Shown here piece after piece: positions 33,799 through 41,779 of a DNA stretch of 64,000 nt (its first letter is position 1; each line of letters begins with the position of its first letter). Source of the stretch: Pseudopedobacter sp039918235 (GTDB lineage: Bacteria > Bacteroidota > Bacteroidia > Sphingobacteriales > Sphingobacteriaceae); assembly GCA_039918235.1 (NCBI GenBank), contig JBDSHZ010000083.1, positions 1 through 64,000 of the forward strand. Direction: 5' to 3'. Position numbers and translations under genes: made by a program. The notes beneath the pieces are model-generated. The model was not told the origin of the DNA. It did no database searches and saw only the letters and a program-made list of their open reading frames with translations.

Positions 33799-34927
33799 TT
33801 TCTGTAATAAATAATTCTGAAGCAATTAAATCGGCATACAGCTTCCCAACTGTGGTCAGTTTAAGTTTTTGATCGGCGGAAGCCAACCAGTTTTTATCTA
33901 AATACTTCTCGGCGGAAGCCAGTAATTTTTTCTTAGCATCGCTGTTGAATTCTTTTTCCACTTTTAGCAGATCAATTCCCCACATTGTTCTTAAACTGGT
34001 CATCACGTACTCGTTAAACTTATTTTCTGTAGTGAGTTTTTCTAATTCAAATGGAATTTTTCCCAAATTTATTTCCGCCAGGTATTTGGCGTTGTTAGCT
34101 ACGTTCCATTGTCTGCTTTCTCCATTAAAAGAATGAGCAGATGGACCAATTCCTAAATAGTTTAGGCCTCTCCAATAGTTGGTGTTGTGTTTAGAATACT
34201 GCTGTGGTTTAGCGAAATTAGAAATCTCGTAATGCTCAAAACCGCTTGCTGAAAGTTCTTCTATTAGTACCTGAAACTGCTTTGCACTTTGGGCTTCATT
34301 CATCGGTTTTTGTTTCCCGCTATTTATAAAACTTGCCAAAGCTGTTTGTGGCTCAACCGTCATACTATAAGACGAAATATGCGGAATGCCAAAGTCAATA
34401 GTTTTTGCAATATTATGTTGCCATTTTTGATCTGATAATAAAGGATAGCCATAAATTAAATCTATGGTAATATTCTCTAAGCCGTAATCCTGAGCCCGCT
34501 TAATGGCGCTTTCAGCTTCGGTTGCATGGTGTGCCCTATTCATCCATTTTAAATCTTCATCAAAAAAAGACTGAACACCAATACTTAGACGGTTGATTGC
34601 TGTATTTCTCAAATCTTTGAGATTTTCGATATTCAGGTCATCTGGGTTTGCTTCCAATGTAATTTCAGGATCTTTCGCTACTTCAAAAGTATCTTGAATA
34701 CTTTCTATCAGTTCAGAAATCTCATCGGCACTTAATAAAGAAGGGGTTCCTCCTCCAAAATATATGGTCTCCACAAGTTGATTATCCAAATAACCTTGTT
34801 GTAATCTAATCTCCCGATGAAGACTTGCCAGCATCTCCTCCTTATATTTTAAGGATGTGCTGAAATGAAAATCGCAATAATGGCAAGCCTGCTTGCAAAA
34901 AGGAATATGGATGTAAATGCCTGCCAT
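33788..34927 (-). CDS. hemW: Radical SAM family heme chaperone HemW
   Basis: 379 residues. The radical-SAM cluster motif CKQACHYC (Cys11, Cys15, Cys18; CX3CX2C) distinguishes HemW from the oxygen-independent coproporphyrinogen oxidase HemN. Other marks are YFGGGTPSLL, LEANPDDL, RLSIGVQSF and a HemW C-terminal domain. HemW transfers heme to respiratory enzymes. The start codon lies exactly in the CCTGCCATGTT core that is repeated at 42338-42348, so an element has been inserted at the first codons of this gene, separating it from its ancestral promoter. Confidence 0.94.
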   Translation of the reverse strand: MAGIYIHIPFCKQACHYCDFHFSTSLKYKEEMLASLHREIRLQQGYLDNQLVETIYFGGGTPSLLSADEISELIESIQDTFEVAKDPEITLEANPDDLNIENLKDLRNTAINRLSIGVQSFFDEDLKWMNRAHHATEAESAIKRAQDYGLENITIDLIYGYPLLSDQKWQHNIAKTIDFGIPHISSYSMTVEPQTALASFINSGKQKPMNEAQSAKQFQVLIEELSASGFEHYEISNFAKPQQYSKHNTNYWRGLNYLGIGPSAHSFNGESRQWNVANNAKYLAEINLGKIPFELEKLTTENKFNEYVMTSLRTMWGIDLLKVEKEFNSDAKKKLLASAEKYLDKNWLASADQKLKLTTVGKLYADLIASELFITENEF

Positions 34928-34930
34928 GTT
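34920..34930. other. Attachment-site core at the hemW end (attL)
   Basis: CCTGCCATGTT, containing the hemW start codon on the minus strand; 13 of 14 bases match the partner site when the preceding ATG/ATT is included. Confidence 0.65.
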
Positions 34931-35047
34931 TTTAAGAGTATATAATCACGTAAAGAATGGGATAGATTAATGCTATTAACGTGTTGATTATCAATGGTAA
35001 AAATGTTTTATTAACTTCCCTGATTTTTTTATTTTTATCCTATTTTA

Positions 35048-35104
35048 TGTTACTTTTGTTACTCGGGTGTTACTATTCAGATTTAACGAGTAACAAAAGT
35101 AACA
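35048..35104. promoter_or_regulatory. Arm-type sites: five TGTTACT heptamers in direct and inverted orientation
   Basis: TGTTACT begins at 35048, 35057 and 35068, and its complement AGTAACA begins at 35089 and 35098. The outer pairs form a perfect 17-bp inverted repeat (GTTACTTTTGTTACTCG at 35049-35065 and its complement at 35087-35103). Their position between the attachment core and the integrase start fits integrase and accessory-factor binding sites. Confidence 0.6.
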
Positions 35105-35123
35105 AATAAAAATAGCTAATATC

Positions 35124-35234
35124 ATGGTAACGATCAGATACAAAAAGCTAAGCACTGGCAAATTTAGTGCTTATTTGGATGTGTATTCCAATACCCCTCA
35201 GACAATAACTGTTTTGTTAAATAACCGCCAATAA
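35124..35234 (+). pseudogene. Tyrosine recombinase remnant (N-terminal arm-binding part only)
   Basis: The frame opens MVTIRYKKLSTGKFSAYLD, the typical start of the N-terminal DNA-binding region of Bacteroidota ICE and transposon integrases, then runs into unrelated sequence and stops after 36 codons. The core-binding and catalytic domains (R-H-R-Y) are absent. The deletion joins it at about 35193 to the reversed start of an epimerase-like gene, so the element cannot move by itself. Confidence 0.6.
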
Positions 35235-35266
35235 ATCCTGATACTCCAATAACTAATATCTTTCAT
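35196..35266 (-). pseudogene. Fragment of an NAD(P)-binding epimerase/SDR gene
   Basis: Read on the minus strand in one frame the sequence gives ILVIGVSGFIGGYLTKQLLS, the glycine-rich Rossmann start of atypical SDR/epimerase or NmrA-like proteins. The nearest ATG (35266) is out of frame with it by one base, and the frame is lost after about 21 codons at the integrase junction. It is a non-functional relic. Confidence 0.5.
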
Positions 35267-35543
35267 AATTAATTTATTTTATGATGTAAAGGTCTTCACA
35301 AAAGCAGTGTTGAATCTAACCAGATCCGGCTTAGTTGTAGACGAAATCGATTTGTTGAGTCTTTGAGGCTATTACAGGTTATTAGACTGATCATCAATAT
35401 TTTATTGCCATCTTTTAAAGAATTTCCTTTGAAGATACCAGTTTTTAGGCTTTTATTCTACACTATAGCTACAAACCATAAAAGACAGTTCTTTAATTAG
35501 TATTGTCATAATATTGTTAAATTTATTTTTAATTCTCTAAATA

Positions 35544-35557
35544 AGACTTTTTAGTCT
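35544..35557. promoter_or_regulatory. Inverted-repeat operator before tetR
   Basis: AGACT-TTTT-AGTCT is a perfect inverted repeat directly adjoining a TAnnTTTG promoter box (TAAATTTG, 35557-35564), 25 bp before the TetR ATG. A closely related repeat lies before the next gene at 36243-36258, suggesting both are TetR binding sites. Confidence 0.6.
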
Positions 35558-35581
35558 AAATTTGAATTATTAAAATAAACA

Positions 35582-36187
35582 ATGAACACAAAAGGAAAAG
35601 CGGAAAGAACCAAGCAGTTTATCATTGAGCAATCTGCGCCCATATTCAATTCGAAAGGAATAGCTGGAACGACCATAGATGATATATTGGCGGCCACAAA
35701 AATGGCAAAAGGAGGCATATACGGAAACTTTGAAAACAAAGAGGCGATATCTATCGCCAGTGTAGATTTTCTTTTCAGCAAAATGTCCGCTAAAGCTTAT
35801 GCTGTGATGTCAAAAGAAAAAACAGCGGTTAAAAAGCTGTTTGCTTTCATCGATCTTCGTGAAAACCCTTTAGTTCCATATATCGAAGGCGGATGCCCCA
35901 TTTTGAATTTAGGTGTAGATTCGGATAACACCAATCCAACAGTCAAAAAAAAGGTTAAGGCAATGATTGAAGGCTCAATGACCCTTTTTATTGATATTTT
36001 AAAACAGGGTATCGCAAACGGAGAATTATCAACTCAACTGAACCCTGAAGAGTATTGTTTAAAAGTACTGGTGATGCTGGAAGGTGCAACATTAGTTTCG
36101 CGGGTAACAGATAGTATTAAGCCGATGCATACAGTCATAAAGATACTTAAATCAGAATTATTATCTTTCGAAATTAAGCAAGCATAG
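35582..36187 (+). CDS. TetR/AcrR family transcriptional regulator
   Basis: 201 residues. The N-terminal helix-turn-helix has the family pattern GIAGTTIDDILAATKMAKGGIYGNFENKEAI in pieces near residues 24-53, followed by the all-helical ligand-binding domain ending MHTVIKILKSELLSFE. It resembles TetR_C-type regulators that control detoxification genes. An AGACT inverted repeat overlaps its own promoter, and a similar one precedes the epoxide hydrolase gene 87 bp after its stop codon, so autorepression and control of the hydrolase are likely. The ligand is unknown. Confidence 0.92.
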   Translation: MNTKGKAERTKQFIIEQSAPIFNSKGIAGTTIDDILAATKMAKGGIYGNFENKEAISIASVDFLFSKMSAKAYAVMSKEKTAVKKLFAFIDLRENPLVPYIEGGCPILNLGVDSDNTNPTVKKKVKAMIEGSMTLFIDILKQGIANGELSTQLNPEEYCLKVLVMLEGATLVSRVTDSIKPMHTVIKILKSELLSFEIKQA

Positions 36188-36242
36188 ATAAGTATATGAT
36201 TTAAAATGACCAAATTAGGAAAGGTTTTTTTGTAATTAAAAT

Positions 36243-36258
36243 AAGACCAAAAGGTCTT
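36243..36258. promoter_or_regulatory. Inverted-repeat operator before the epoxide hydrolase gene
   Basis: AAGACC-AAAA-GGTCTT, a perfect inverted repeat 15 bp before the hydrolase ATG. It shares the AGAC(C/T)-N4-(G/A)GTCT plan with the site before tetR. Confidence 0.6.
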
Positions 36259-36273
36259 TTATAAATGTAAATA

Positions 36274-37527
36274 ATGAAACGCAGAAATTTTGTAAAAAAC
36301 GCATCACTTGTTGCTTTAGGAGCGGTTTTGATCCGCCCTTTGAAGGTATTAGCAAATAAATCAAATCATATGAAAACAATAGAACAATTAAAAGACATGG
36401 ACCTACCGGCAGGCATACGCGAACGGTATGTTCCCGGAGTAAACGGACTGACAGTGCATGTACTGGAAGCCGGTTTTGAGACGCCAAAACGCCCTGCAAT
36501 ACTATTGTTGCACGGATTTCCGGAACTTGCCTACAGCTGGCGCAAAGTAATGCTGCCATTGGCAGCTGCGGGTTATCATGTGATAGCTTATGATCAGCGT
36601 GGCTACGGTCGCACAACGGGGTGGGACAACAATTATGATGGAAATTTTGCGGCTTTCAGGACGCATGAACTTTCACGCGACGCCCTGGGTTTGGCGATGG
36701 CTATGGGGCACGATGCTGTCCATACGATCATCGGACACGATGTGGGTGCGATAATAGCGTCCTATTGCGCTCTTGTCAGACCAGATTTTTTCCGGTCAGT
36801 TGTTCTGCTAAGTTGTCCTTTCGGCGGAGTGCCACCTTTACCTTTTGGCGTTGTAACACAATCTGGACCGAATATAGAACCACCGGTACCTGCTAAAGAT
36901 CCTCTTGCATCATTACCGAGGCCCCGTAAGGACAGCACCACTTATTTCTCAACACGCAGCGCCAATGATGATATGCTGAACTGCAAGCAGGGCCTGCACG
37001 ATTTTCAGCGGGCTTACTTTCACGTAAAGAGTGCCGACTGGAGCCAGAATAAACCATTTCCCCTTACCTCGGGCACTGCAGAAGAATTTGCTAAACAGCC
37101 AATGTACTATGTTTTAGATCTTGATAAAACAATGCCGGAAGAGGTTGCTCCCTACATGCCCTCAAAGCATGAAATAGCTGCCTGCAAATGGCTCTCGGAT
37201 ACCGACCTTGATGTTTATACCCAGGAGTTTAAACGAACCGGTTTCCAGGGTGGATTAAATTGGTATCGCTGCGCTACCAATGGATTAAACAGGTCTGACC
37301 TCGAACTTTTCTCAGGTCGCACCATAGATGTGCCTTCCTGTTTTATTTCAGGGGTCGCTGACTGGGCGACATTTCGCCCGCCAGGCGCATTAGAACAGAT
37401 GCAGCATAATGCTTGTACAAAAATGCAAAGCGTTAACATGATTGAAGGTGCGGGTCACTGGCTGCAACAGGAGAAACCCGAACAGATTACGAAATTGATC
37501 GTCGATTTTTTGCAGCATGTAAAATAA
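36274..37527 (+). CDS. Tat-exported epoxide hydrolase-like alpha/beta hydrolase
   Basis: 417 residues. The N-terminus MKRRNFVKNASLVALGAVLI is a twin-arginine signal (RRNF-VK), so the enzyme is exported folded. The alpha/beta-hydrolase core has the oxyanion-hole HGFPE (about 80), DQRGYGRTTG (about 107), nucleophile aspartate in IGHDVGA (about 154), acid in GVADWATF (about 362) and histidine in EGAGHWLQQE (about 392), the pattern of epoxide hydrolases. These open epoxides to diols; haloalkane dehalogenases share the fold. It is placed behind a TetR-type operator on a mobile element, fitting an inducible detoxification role. Confidence 0.9.
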   Translation: MKRRNFVKNASLVALGAVLIRPLKVLANKSNHMKTIEQLKDMDLPAGIRERYVPGVNGLTVHVLEAGFETPKRPAILLLHGFPELAYSWRKVMLPLAAAGYHVIAYDQRGYGRTTGWDNNYDGNFAAFRTHELSRDALGLAMAMGHDAVHTIIGHDVGAIIASYCALVRPDFFRSVVLLSCPFGGVPPLPFGVVTQSGPNIEPPVPAKDPLASLPRPRKDSTTYFSTRSANDDMLNCKQGLHDFQRAYFHVKSADWSQNKPFPLTSGTAEEFAKQPMYYVLDLDKTMPEEVAPYMPSKHEIAACKWLSDTDLDVYTQEFKRTGFQGGLNWYRCATNGLNRSDLELFSGRTIDVPSCFISGVADWATFRPPGALEQMQHNACTKMQSVNMIEGAGHWLQQEKPEQITKLIVDFLQHVK

Positions 37528-37653
37528 ACCACACTTTGATAATAGTATGATTCGTTTGCTAAAACGCAAATAATAAGAAGTGGCCTTAAAATATCAACTT
37601 ACCAATATCTAAAAGGACAAATTCTTTTGTCCAATTGTGATAAGGTTTAAGTT

Positions 37654-37692
37654 AAAGTCCCCAAACAGCAAATGTAAGGGGACTTTGTTTTT
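37654..37692 (+). terminator. Terminator after the epoxide hydrolase gene
   Basis: AAAGTCCCC pairs with GGGGACTTT and is followed by GTTTTT. The convergent gene at 37711 ends just beyond it, so it may serve both directions. A second hairpin (GGACAAA/TTTGTCC) lies just upstream. Confidence 0.65.
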
Positions 37693-37710
37693 AATGACTG
37701 AATATCAGGC

Positions 37711-38097
37711 CTATTTATTTTCAGTTTTTAAATAAGCCGTATACATAGCTGACAAGGTTCTTTTTTTGGCTTTCTGTTTTAAATAAATCCAAGCCCGTTG
37801 ATAATGGGCTGATTGCTGACTTTGCTTATGCTGGCCGTAGGCATCAATGGCGCTGGCACCTAAAAAATATAAATAAGTTATAACCACCAAACATATACCC
37901 CAGGGAATAAGCCTGCCAAATACGATTTTATAGTACTGGCTCTGGTTGGTTTCGGGAAATAATAATATGCGTAATTGTTTTGTGGCAGATGTTGGCACCT
38001 TTTCCATTTTGTCTTTGATCTGTTTTAGTAAGTTTAATTCCTCATCGCTTTTATTATTATGCTTAACTCCCCTTACTTCGTTTAGTATTAATGTCAT
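37711..38097 (-). CDS. Small single-pass membrane protein of unknown function
   Basis: 128 residues from the ATG at 38097 (MTLILNEVRGVKHNNKSD). A charged helix (EELNLLKQIKDKMEKVP) precedes one transmembrane segment (IPWGICLVVITYLYFLG, about residues 73-90) and a basic C-terminal region (YLKQKAKKRTLSAMYTAYLKT). I recall similar short membrane proteins beside mobilisation genes of Bacteroidota elements but cannot name the family. The open frame extends 43 residues upstream, but that part is antisense to a recognisable pseudogene, so the shorter form is preferred. Confidence 0.5.
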   Translation of the reverse strand: MTLILNEVRGVKHNNKSDEELNLLKQIKDKMEKVPTSATKQLRILLFPETNQSQYYKIVFGRLIPWGICLVVITYLYFLGASAIDAYGQHKQSQQSAHYQRAWIYLKQKAKKRTLSAMYTAYLKTENK

Positions 38098-38400
38098 TTG
38101 TGTTTTTCGCTTTCCAGGGTGCATCAATGGGTGCAAGATCAACCCATACGGTTGTTGGTGCAGAAGGCGGCCCGGCTTTACCTGTTTTAAACTGGAGTAC
38201 CAAGTATGGAGATCTTTGTATCGCACATTTTGTCGGCATGCATCCCTTGCAAGTGTTGCCCTGTTATCATGGTACGTTTTAACAGATACGCTGGCTACCG
38301 CAATTGCAGGTTTGTTGTACGGATGTCTGACTGTACTCGCCTTAGTCAGGGCACTAAAGGTATCCCTTTATTAAAGGAAAAAAAACTGAAAAATTACTGA
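38091..38400 (+). pseudogene. Frameshifted C-terminal part of a conserved membrane protein
   Basis: Three frames join into one continuous protein: FAFQGASMGARSTHTV..., LNWSTKYGDLCIAHFVG and MHPLQVLP in the first; LLSWYVLTDTLATAIAG and LALVRALK in the second after a shift near 38258; GIPLLKEKKLKNY in the third after a shift near 38358. The GDLxxAHFxGMHxLQVLP string belongs to a family of multi-pass membrane proteins that I recall from Bacteroidota. The N-terminal half is missing. Confidence 0.5.
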
Positions 38401-38535
38401 TGGATAAGGTAGCATACATATAACATAAAAATAATAAGCGTCTGCAATAAAAGAATTTGCTTTTTCATTACCTTCATGATCTACTGACATAGGGTTGTCA
38501 CTAACAACAAATATCTTTGAATAAAAATAAATATT

Positions 38536-39069
38536 ATGGAAGCGAAAAAACTTAAAACAGTGCCTGAGCACTACACAACAGTAACACCCTGGATTATTTC
38601 TCCGTCCTCAGCCAAATTAATTGAATTTTTAAAGGTTGCTTTTAATGCTGAAGAAATCCCTCATAGCAGAATTACGAATGAAAACGGAGCTATTATTCAT
38701 GTAGTTGTAAAAATTGGAGATACCTTAATTATGCTTTTTGATTCAAGAGAAGGCTGGCCGAAGACCCCAAGTTTTCTAAATTTGTACGTCGACGATGTTG
38801 ACGATGTCTATCAAAAATCAATTAAACTTGGCGCTAAATCAGTAACTGACATTACTGCCCTATGGTTTGGAGAAAAGGTTTGCAGGATTCTTGATCCATT
38901 TGGAAACCTATGGTGGATAAATCAACGCATTGAAGAAATTGACTTTACTCAACCAGAGGAAGTTGGACGAAGATCTTCTACTCCGGAAGCAGTAGAAGGT
39001 ATTGCATATATCCAAACATCCCTGGATGAAGCCTTTAAAACACAGAAACGTTTTTTTGAAAACAAATGA
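38536..39069 (+). CDS. VOC family protein (glyoxalase/PhnB-like)
   Basis: 177 residues of the vicinal-oxygen-chelate superfamily, PhnB/glyoxalase subgroup: VTPWIISPSSAKLIEFLK, then the paired beta-alpha-beta units NLYVDDVDDVYQKSIKLGA and RILDPFGNLWWINQRIEE. Members bind a metal and act as isomerases, dioxygenases or antibiotic-resistance proteins; the specific role is not evident. It lies alone within the island and is followed by an 11-bp hairpin that may terminate transcription. Confidence 0.9.
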   Translation: MEAKKLKTVPEHYTTVTPWIISPSSAKLIEFLKVAFNAEEIPHSRITNENGAIIHVVVKIGDTLIMLFDSREGWPKTPSFLNLYVDDVDDVYQKSIKLGAKSVTDITALWFGEKVCRILDPFGNLWWINQRIEEIDFTQPEEVGRRSSTPEAVEGIAYIQTSLDEAFKTQKRFFENK

Positions 39070-39075
39070 GTAACT

Positions 39076-39114
39076 TGTCCTGAAATAGGTTTACTGTAAA
39101 CTCATTTCAGGACA
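39076..39114 (+). terminator. Hairpin after the VOC gene
   Basis: TGTCCTGAAAT pairs perfectly with ATTTCAGGACA across a 17-base loop, immediately after the VOC stop codon. There is no T-run, so termination is uncertain. Confidence 0.4.
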
Positions 39115-39232
39115 TAATTAAAAAGTGTAACTTCAATGCTGATCGGGCTAGATTAATGATTTACTTGGCAATTGATAGTAATAGTGCTCGAAATATTTCG
39201 ATATTAACCGTTAAATTAATTTAATATTGGTT

Positions 39233-39802
39233 ATGTCGCAATTGTTACGAAGACATATAGAAGCGGTAAGCCCTCTCACCGACGAAGAGTTTGAATATAT
39301 CTTTTCCCATTTTAAGTCTAGAAAACTTAAAAAACATACCTATTTAATACAACAGGATGATTACGTTAAGTATGAATATTTTGTGGTTAATGGATGTTTA
39401 CGAGCATTTATAGGCGACAGTAATACTGGAAAAGAAATTATTTATCAATTCGGCATAGAAGATTGGTGGATTACCGATCGTGACGCGTTTTTCCACGGTA
39501 CCCAAGCAACGATCAATGTCAGTTGCCTGGAAGATTGCGAATTGCTCGGTATTACACTCGCCGACCGGCAAAAACTGGGAAAGGAATTATGGAAATACGA
39601 GCATTTTCTGCAAGTGAAGGCAAATTTGGGTTATACTTCGCTGCTGAAACGCTTGCAAATAATGATCAGCGGCAGTGCAAAAGATCGGTATGAACAATTT
39701 GTCCGGCAATATCCACAACTGTCAAAGCGTATCCCCAAAACCTACATTGCTTCGTATTTAGGTGTTTCGCGTGAAACACTCAGTCGCCTTTACAACTCCT
39801 GA
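39233..39802 (+). CDS. Crp/Fnr family transcriptional regulator
   Basis: 189 residues from the ATG at 39233. The N-terminal cyclic-nucleotide-binding-like beta roll (about 25-115, FVVNGCLRAFI, GKEIIYQFG) lacks a clear cAMP phosphate-binding motif. The C-terminal winged helix ends SKRIPKTYIASYLGVSRETLSRLYNS. Its recognition helix keeps the Arg-Glu-x-x-x-Arg residues that in E. coli CRP contact GTGA half-sites. Two such sites (39804-39817 and 39827-39840) lie directly downstream, before the hydrolase gene. The palindrome CGAAATATTTCG (39189-39200) lies in its own upstream region. Confidence 0.92.
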   Translation: MSQLLRRHIEAVSPLTDEEFEYIFSHFKSRKLKKHTYLIQQDDYVKYEYFVVNGCLRAFIGDSNTGKEIIYQFGIEDWWITDRDAFFHGTQATINVSCLEDCELLGITLADRQKLGKELWKYEHFLQVKANLGYTSLLKRLQIMISGSAKDRYEQFVRQYPQLSKRIPKTYIASYLGVSRETLSRLYNS

Positions 39803-39803
39803 C

Positions 39804-39840
39804 GTGACATTTATCACAAAATCAAAGTGACAATTGTCCT
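39804..39840. promoter_or_regulatory. Tandem CRP-like sites before the MBL-fold hydrolase gene
   Basis: GTGA-CATTTA-TCAC (39804-39817) is a perfect pair of CRP half-sites. GTGA-CAATTG-TCCT (39827-39840) keeps one half-site and a GACAATTGTC palindrome. Their centres are 23 bp apart. They start two bases after the crp stop codon and lie 50-85 bp before the next ATG. Confidence 0.6.
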
Positions 39841-39890
39841 TTAACAGGGTAAGGCTTTTTGAGAAGTTTGTTTCATAAAAACATAGCAAA

Positions 39891-40868
39891 ATGAAACATT
39901 CAAATCTCGCCCAAAAGGCATCTTTCAGAGCTGCGGTAGCAGTACTTTTTTCGATAAGCAGTTTGTCGATAACCTCTTTTACAGCATTTGCCCAAACTCC
40001 GGCCTTAACGCAAGCTGGATATTATCACTTGAATATTGGGGATGTTGAGGTAACCTCACTTTCCGATGGCACCGTGCCTCAAAATATTCATCAATTGTTA
40101 AAAAATACACATCCTGGTGAAATTGACCGGATGCTTAAAGAAAATTTTCAAAACGATCCGGTAGAGCTTTCCGTTAATGCCTACCTGATTAAAAGAAGCG
40201 ATCAATTGATTTTGGTAGATGCTGGTACCGCTGGAGCTTATGGGCCTTCTTTAGGTCATCTTACGGAAAGTCTTGCCCATGCCGGTTACAAACCAGAGCA
40301 AATCAACGTGGTACTTATTACTCACATTCATATCGATCATACTGGTGGCCTGATGAATGGAGAAAACCTGGCGTTCCCTAACGCTACTATTTACATCAGC
40401 AAACCTGAAGTCGACTTTTGGTTCAACCCTGATTCCAAAACCAAAGCGCCGGAAAGCCTCAAAACCTATTTTGCCCAGGCAGAAGCAACCGTAGGCCCTT
40501 ATTTAAAGTCGGGTAAAGTGAAGACATTTACTTATGGTGCGGAACTTTTTCCTGGAATAACGCCAGTGGCGACCCCGGGCCATACTCCGGGACATACTTC
40601 TTATTTAGTGGAAAGTAAAGACCAAAAAATCATGTTTTGGGGAGATATTATGCATGTGGCTCCCCTGCAATTTGCGGATCCTGAAGTAACTATTGTTTAT
40701 GATGTAGACCAACATGCCGCAGCCATACAACGAAAAAAAGCATTTGCTGAAGCAGCAAAAAGAGGTTTCTGGGTTGCTGGTGACCATCTTTCCTATCCGG
40801 GTATCGGTCACATTCGTGCAAACGGACCTTCCTACGTTTTTGTTCCCGCAAATTATAGCATTAAATAA
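39891..40868 (+). CDS. Secreted MBL-fold metallo-hydrolase
   Basis: 325 residues. A long signal peptide (about 1-34, ending SFTAFAQ) directs export. The metallo-beta-lactamase fold shows LVDAGTAGAYG, the dinuclear zinc motif THIHIDHTGG (about 143-152), the third-histidine region TPGHTPGHTSYLV, GDIMH and the last histidine in AGDHLSYPG. The spacing resembles lactonase-type (AiiA/AttM) enzymes more than beta-lactamases; the substrate is unknown. CRP-like sites precede it and an SDR gene follows after 24 bp, suggesting a Crp-controlled operon. Confidence 0.92.
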   Translation: MKHSNLAQKASFRAAVAVLFSISSLSITSFTAFAQTPALTQAGYYHLNIGDVEVTSLSDGTVPQNIHQLLKNTHPGEIDRMLKENFQNDPVELSVNAYLIKRSDQLILVDAGTAGAYGPSLGHLTESLAHAGYKPEQINVVLITHIHIDHTGGLMNGENLAFPNATIYISKPEVDFWFNPDSKTKAPESLKTYFAQAEATVGPYLKSGKVKTFTYGAELFPGITPVATPGHTPGHTSYLVESKDQKIMFWGDIMHVAPLQFADPEVTIVYDVDQHAAAIQRKKAFAEAAKRGFWVAGDHLSYPGIGHIRANGPSYVFVPANYSIK

Positions 40869-40892
40869 AATTACAAACACTTTTAAATTAAA

Positions 40893-41717
40893 ATGAAAAA
40901 GACAATAATAATAACAGGAGCGTCCCGCGGTTTCGGAAGAATATGGGCGGAGGCATTTTTAAAAAGGGGTGATAACGTTGTTGCTACCTCAAGAAATAAG
41001 GACAATTTACACGACCTTGTCCATCGATACGAAGGTTCTGTTTTAGTACTTGAATTGGATGTAACCAATAAAGAAGATTGTATTGCGGCAGTAAATGCAG
41101 CTCAACAAAAATTTGGAACGATCGACGTTCTTATTAATAATGCTGGTTATTGCGTTTTCGGCACTATTGAAGAAAACAGCGAGAAAGAAGCTAAAGAGTT
41201 ATTTGATGCCAACTTCTTTGGAACGCTTTGGATGACCCAGGCGATCTTACCAGTTTTTAGGTCGCAGGGTAAAGGACATATCGTCCAACTTTCAAGCGTT
41301 TTGGGTATTAATTCATTACCTACGATGGGACTTTACAGTGCGACTAAGTTTGCGGTGGAAGGCTTGAGCGAGGCATTACAGGCAGAAGTAAAAGATTTTG
41401 GAATCCATGTCACGATGATCGAACCAAATTCATTTAAAACTGATTTCTTCGGTTCCTCAGCAATCGAAAGCAACCCATTGGATGCATATGCAAAAGTACA
41501 TTCAGATTTCATATCGGGAGACGGCTTGAAGCCAGAAAATATAGGCGATCCGGCGGCTACAGTAGATACAATCCTAAATCTTGTGGACAATGACAACCCC
41601 CCTTTGCGACTATTCCTGGGAAAATTGGCTTTTCCATGGACTCAATATACATATGGAGAAAAGCTATCATTGTGGGAAGAATGGAAAGACGTCTCCACCA
41701 CATCGCACGGACATTAG
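40893..41717 (+). CDS. Short-chain dehydrogenase/reductase
   Basis: 274 residues. Classical SDR motifs: cofactor GASRGFGR at 8-15, NNAGY near 82, catalytic serine in VQLSSVLG and YSATKFAVEG near 150. The C-terminal part (LRLFLGKLAFPWTQYTYGEK) is typical of the large Bacteroidota and proteobacterial SDR group annotated only as oxidoreductases. It follows the MBL-fold gene by 24 bp and ends at a strong terminator, so it is the last gene of that unit. Confidence 0.92.
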   Translation: MKKTIIITGASRGFGRIWAEAFLKRGDNVVATSRNKDNLHDLVHRYEGSVLVLELDVTNKEDCIAAVNAAQQKFGTIDVLINNAGYCVFGTIEENSEKEAKELFDANFFGTLWMTQAILPVFRSQGKGHIVQLSSVLGINSLPTMGLYSATKFAVEGLSEALQAEVKDFGIHVTMIEPNSFKTDFFGSSAIESNPLDAYAKVHSDFISGDGLKPENIGDPAATVDTILNLVDNDNPPLRLFLGKLAFPWTQYTYGEKLSLWEEWKDVSTTSHGH

Positions 41718-41752
41718 TTCAAAATAGCAAAAAAAACTACTAAGATGGGTTC

Positions 41753-41779
41753 AAAACCCCGTACGTCTACGGGGTTTTT
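41753..41779 (+). terminator. Rho-independent terminator after the SDR gene
   Basis: AAAACCCCGTA pairs perfectly with TACGGGGTTTT across a four-base loop and ends in a T-run. It closes the Crp/MBL/SDR unit. Confidence 0.8.

Noticed and set aside
37946..38374. Plus-strand 142-aa frame as a real gene
   Set aside because: Its first part is antisense to the small membrane gene; only the last part matches a membrane protein, across frameshifts, so it is called a pseudogene.
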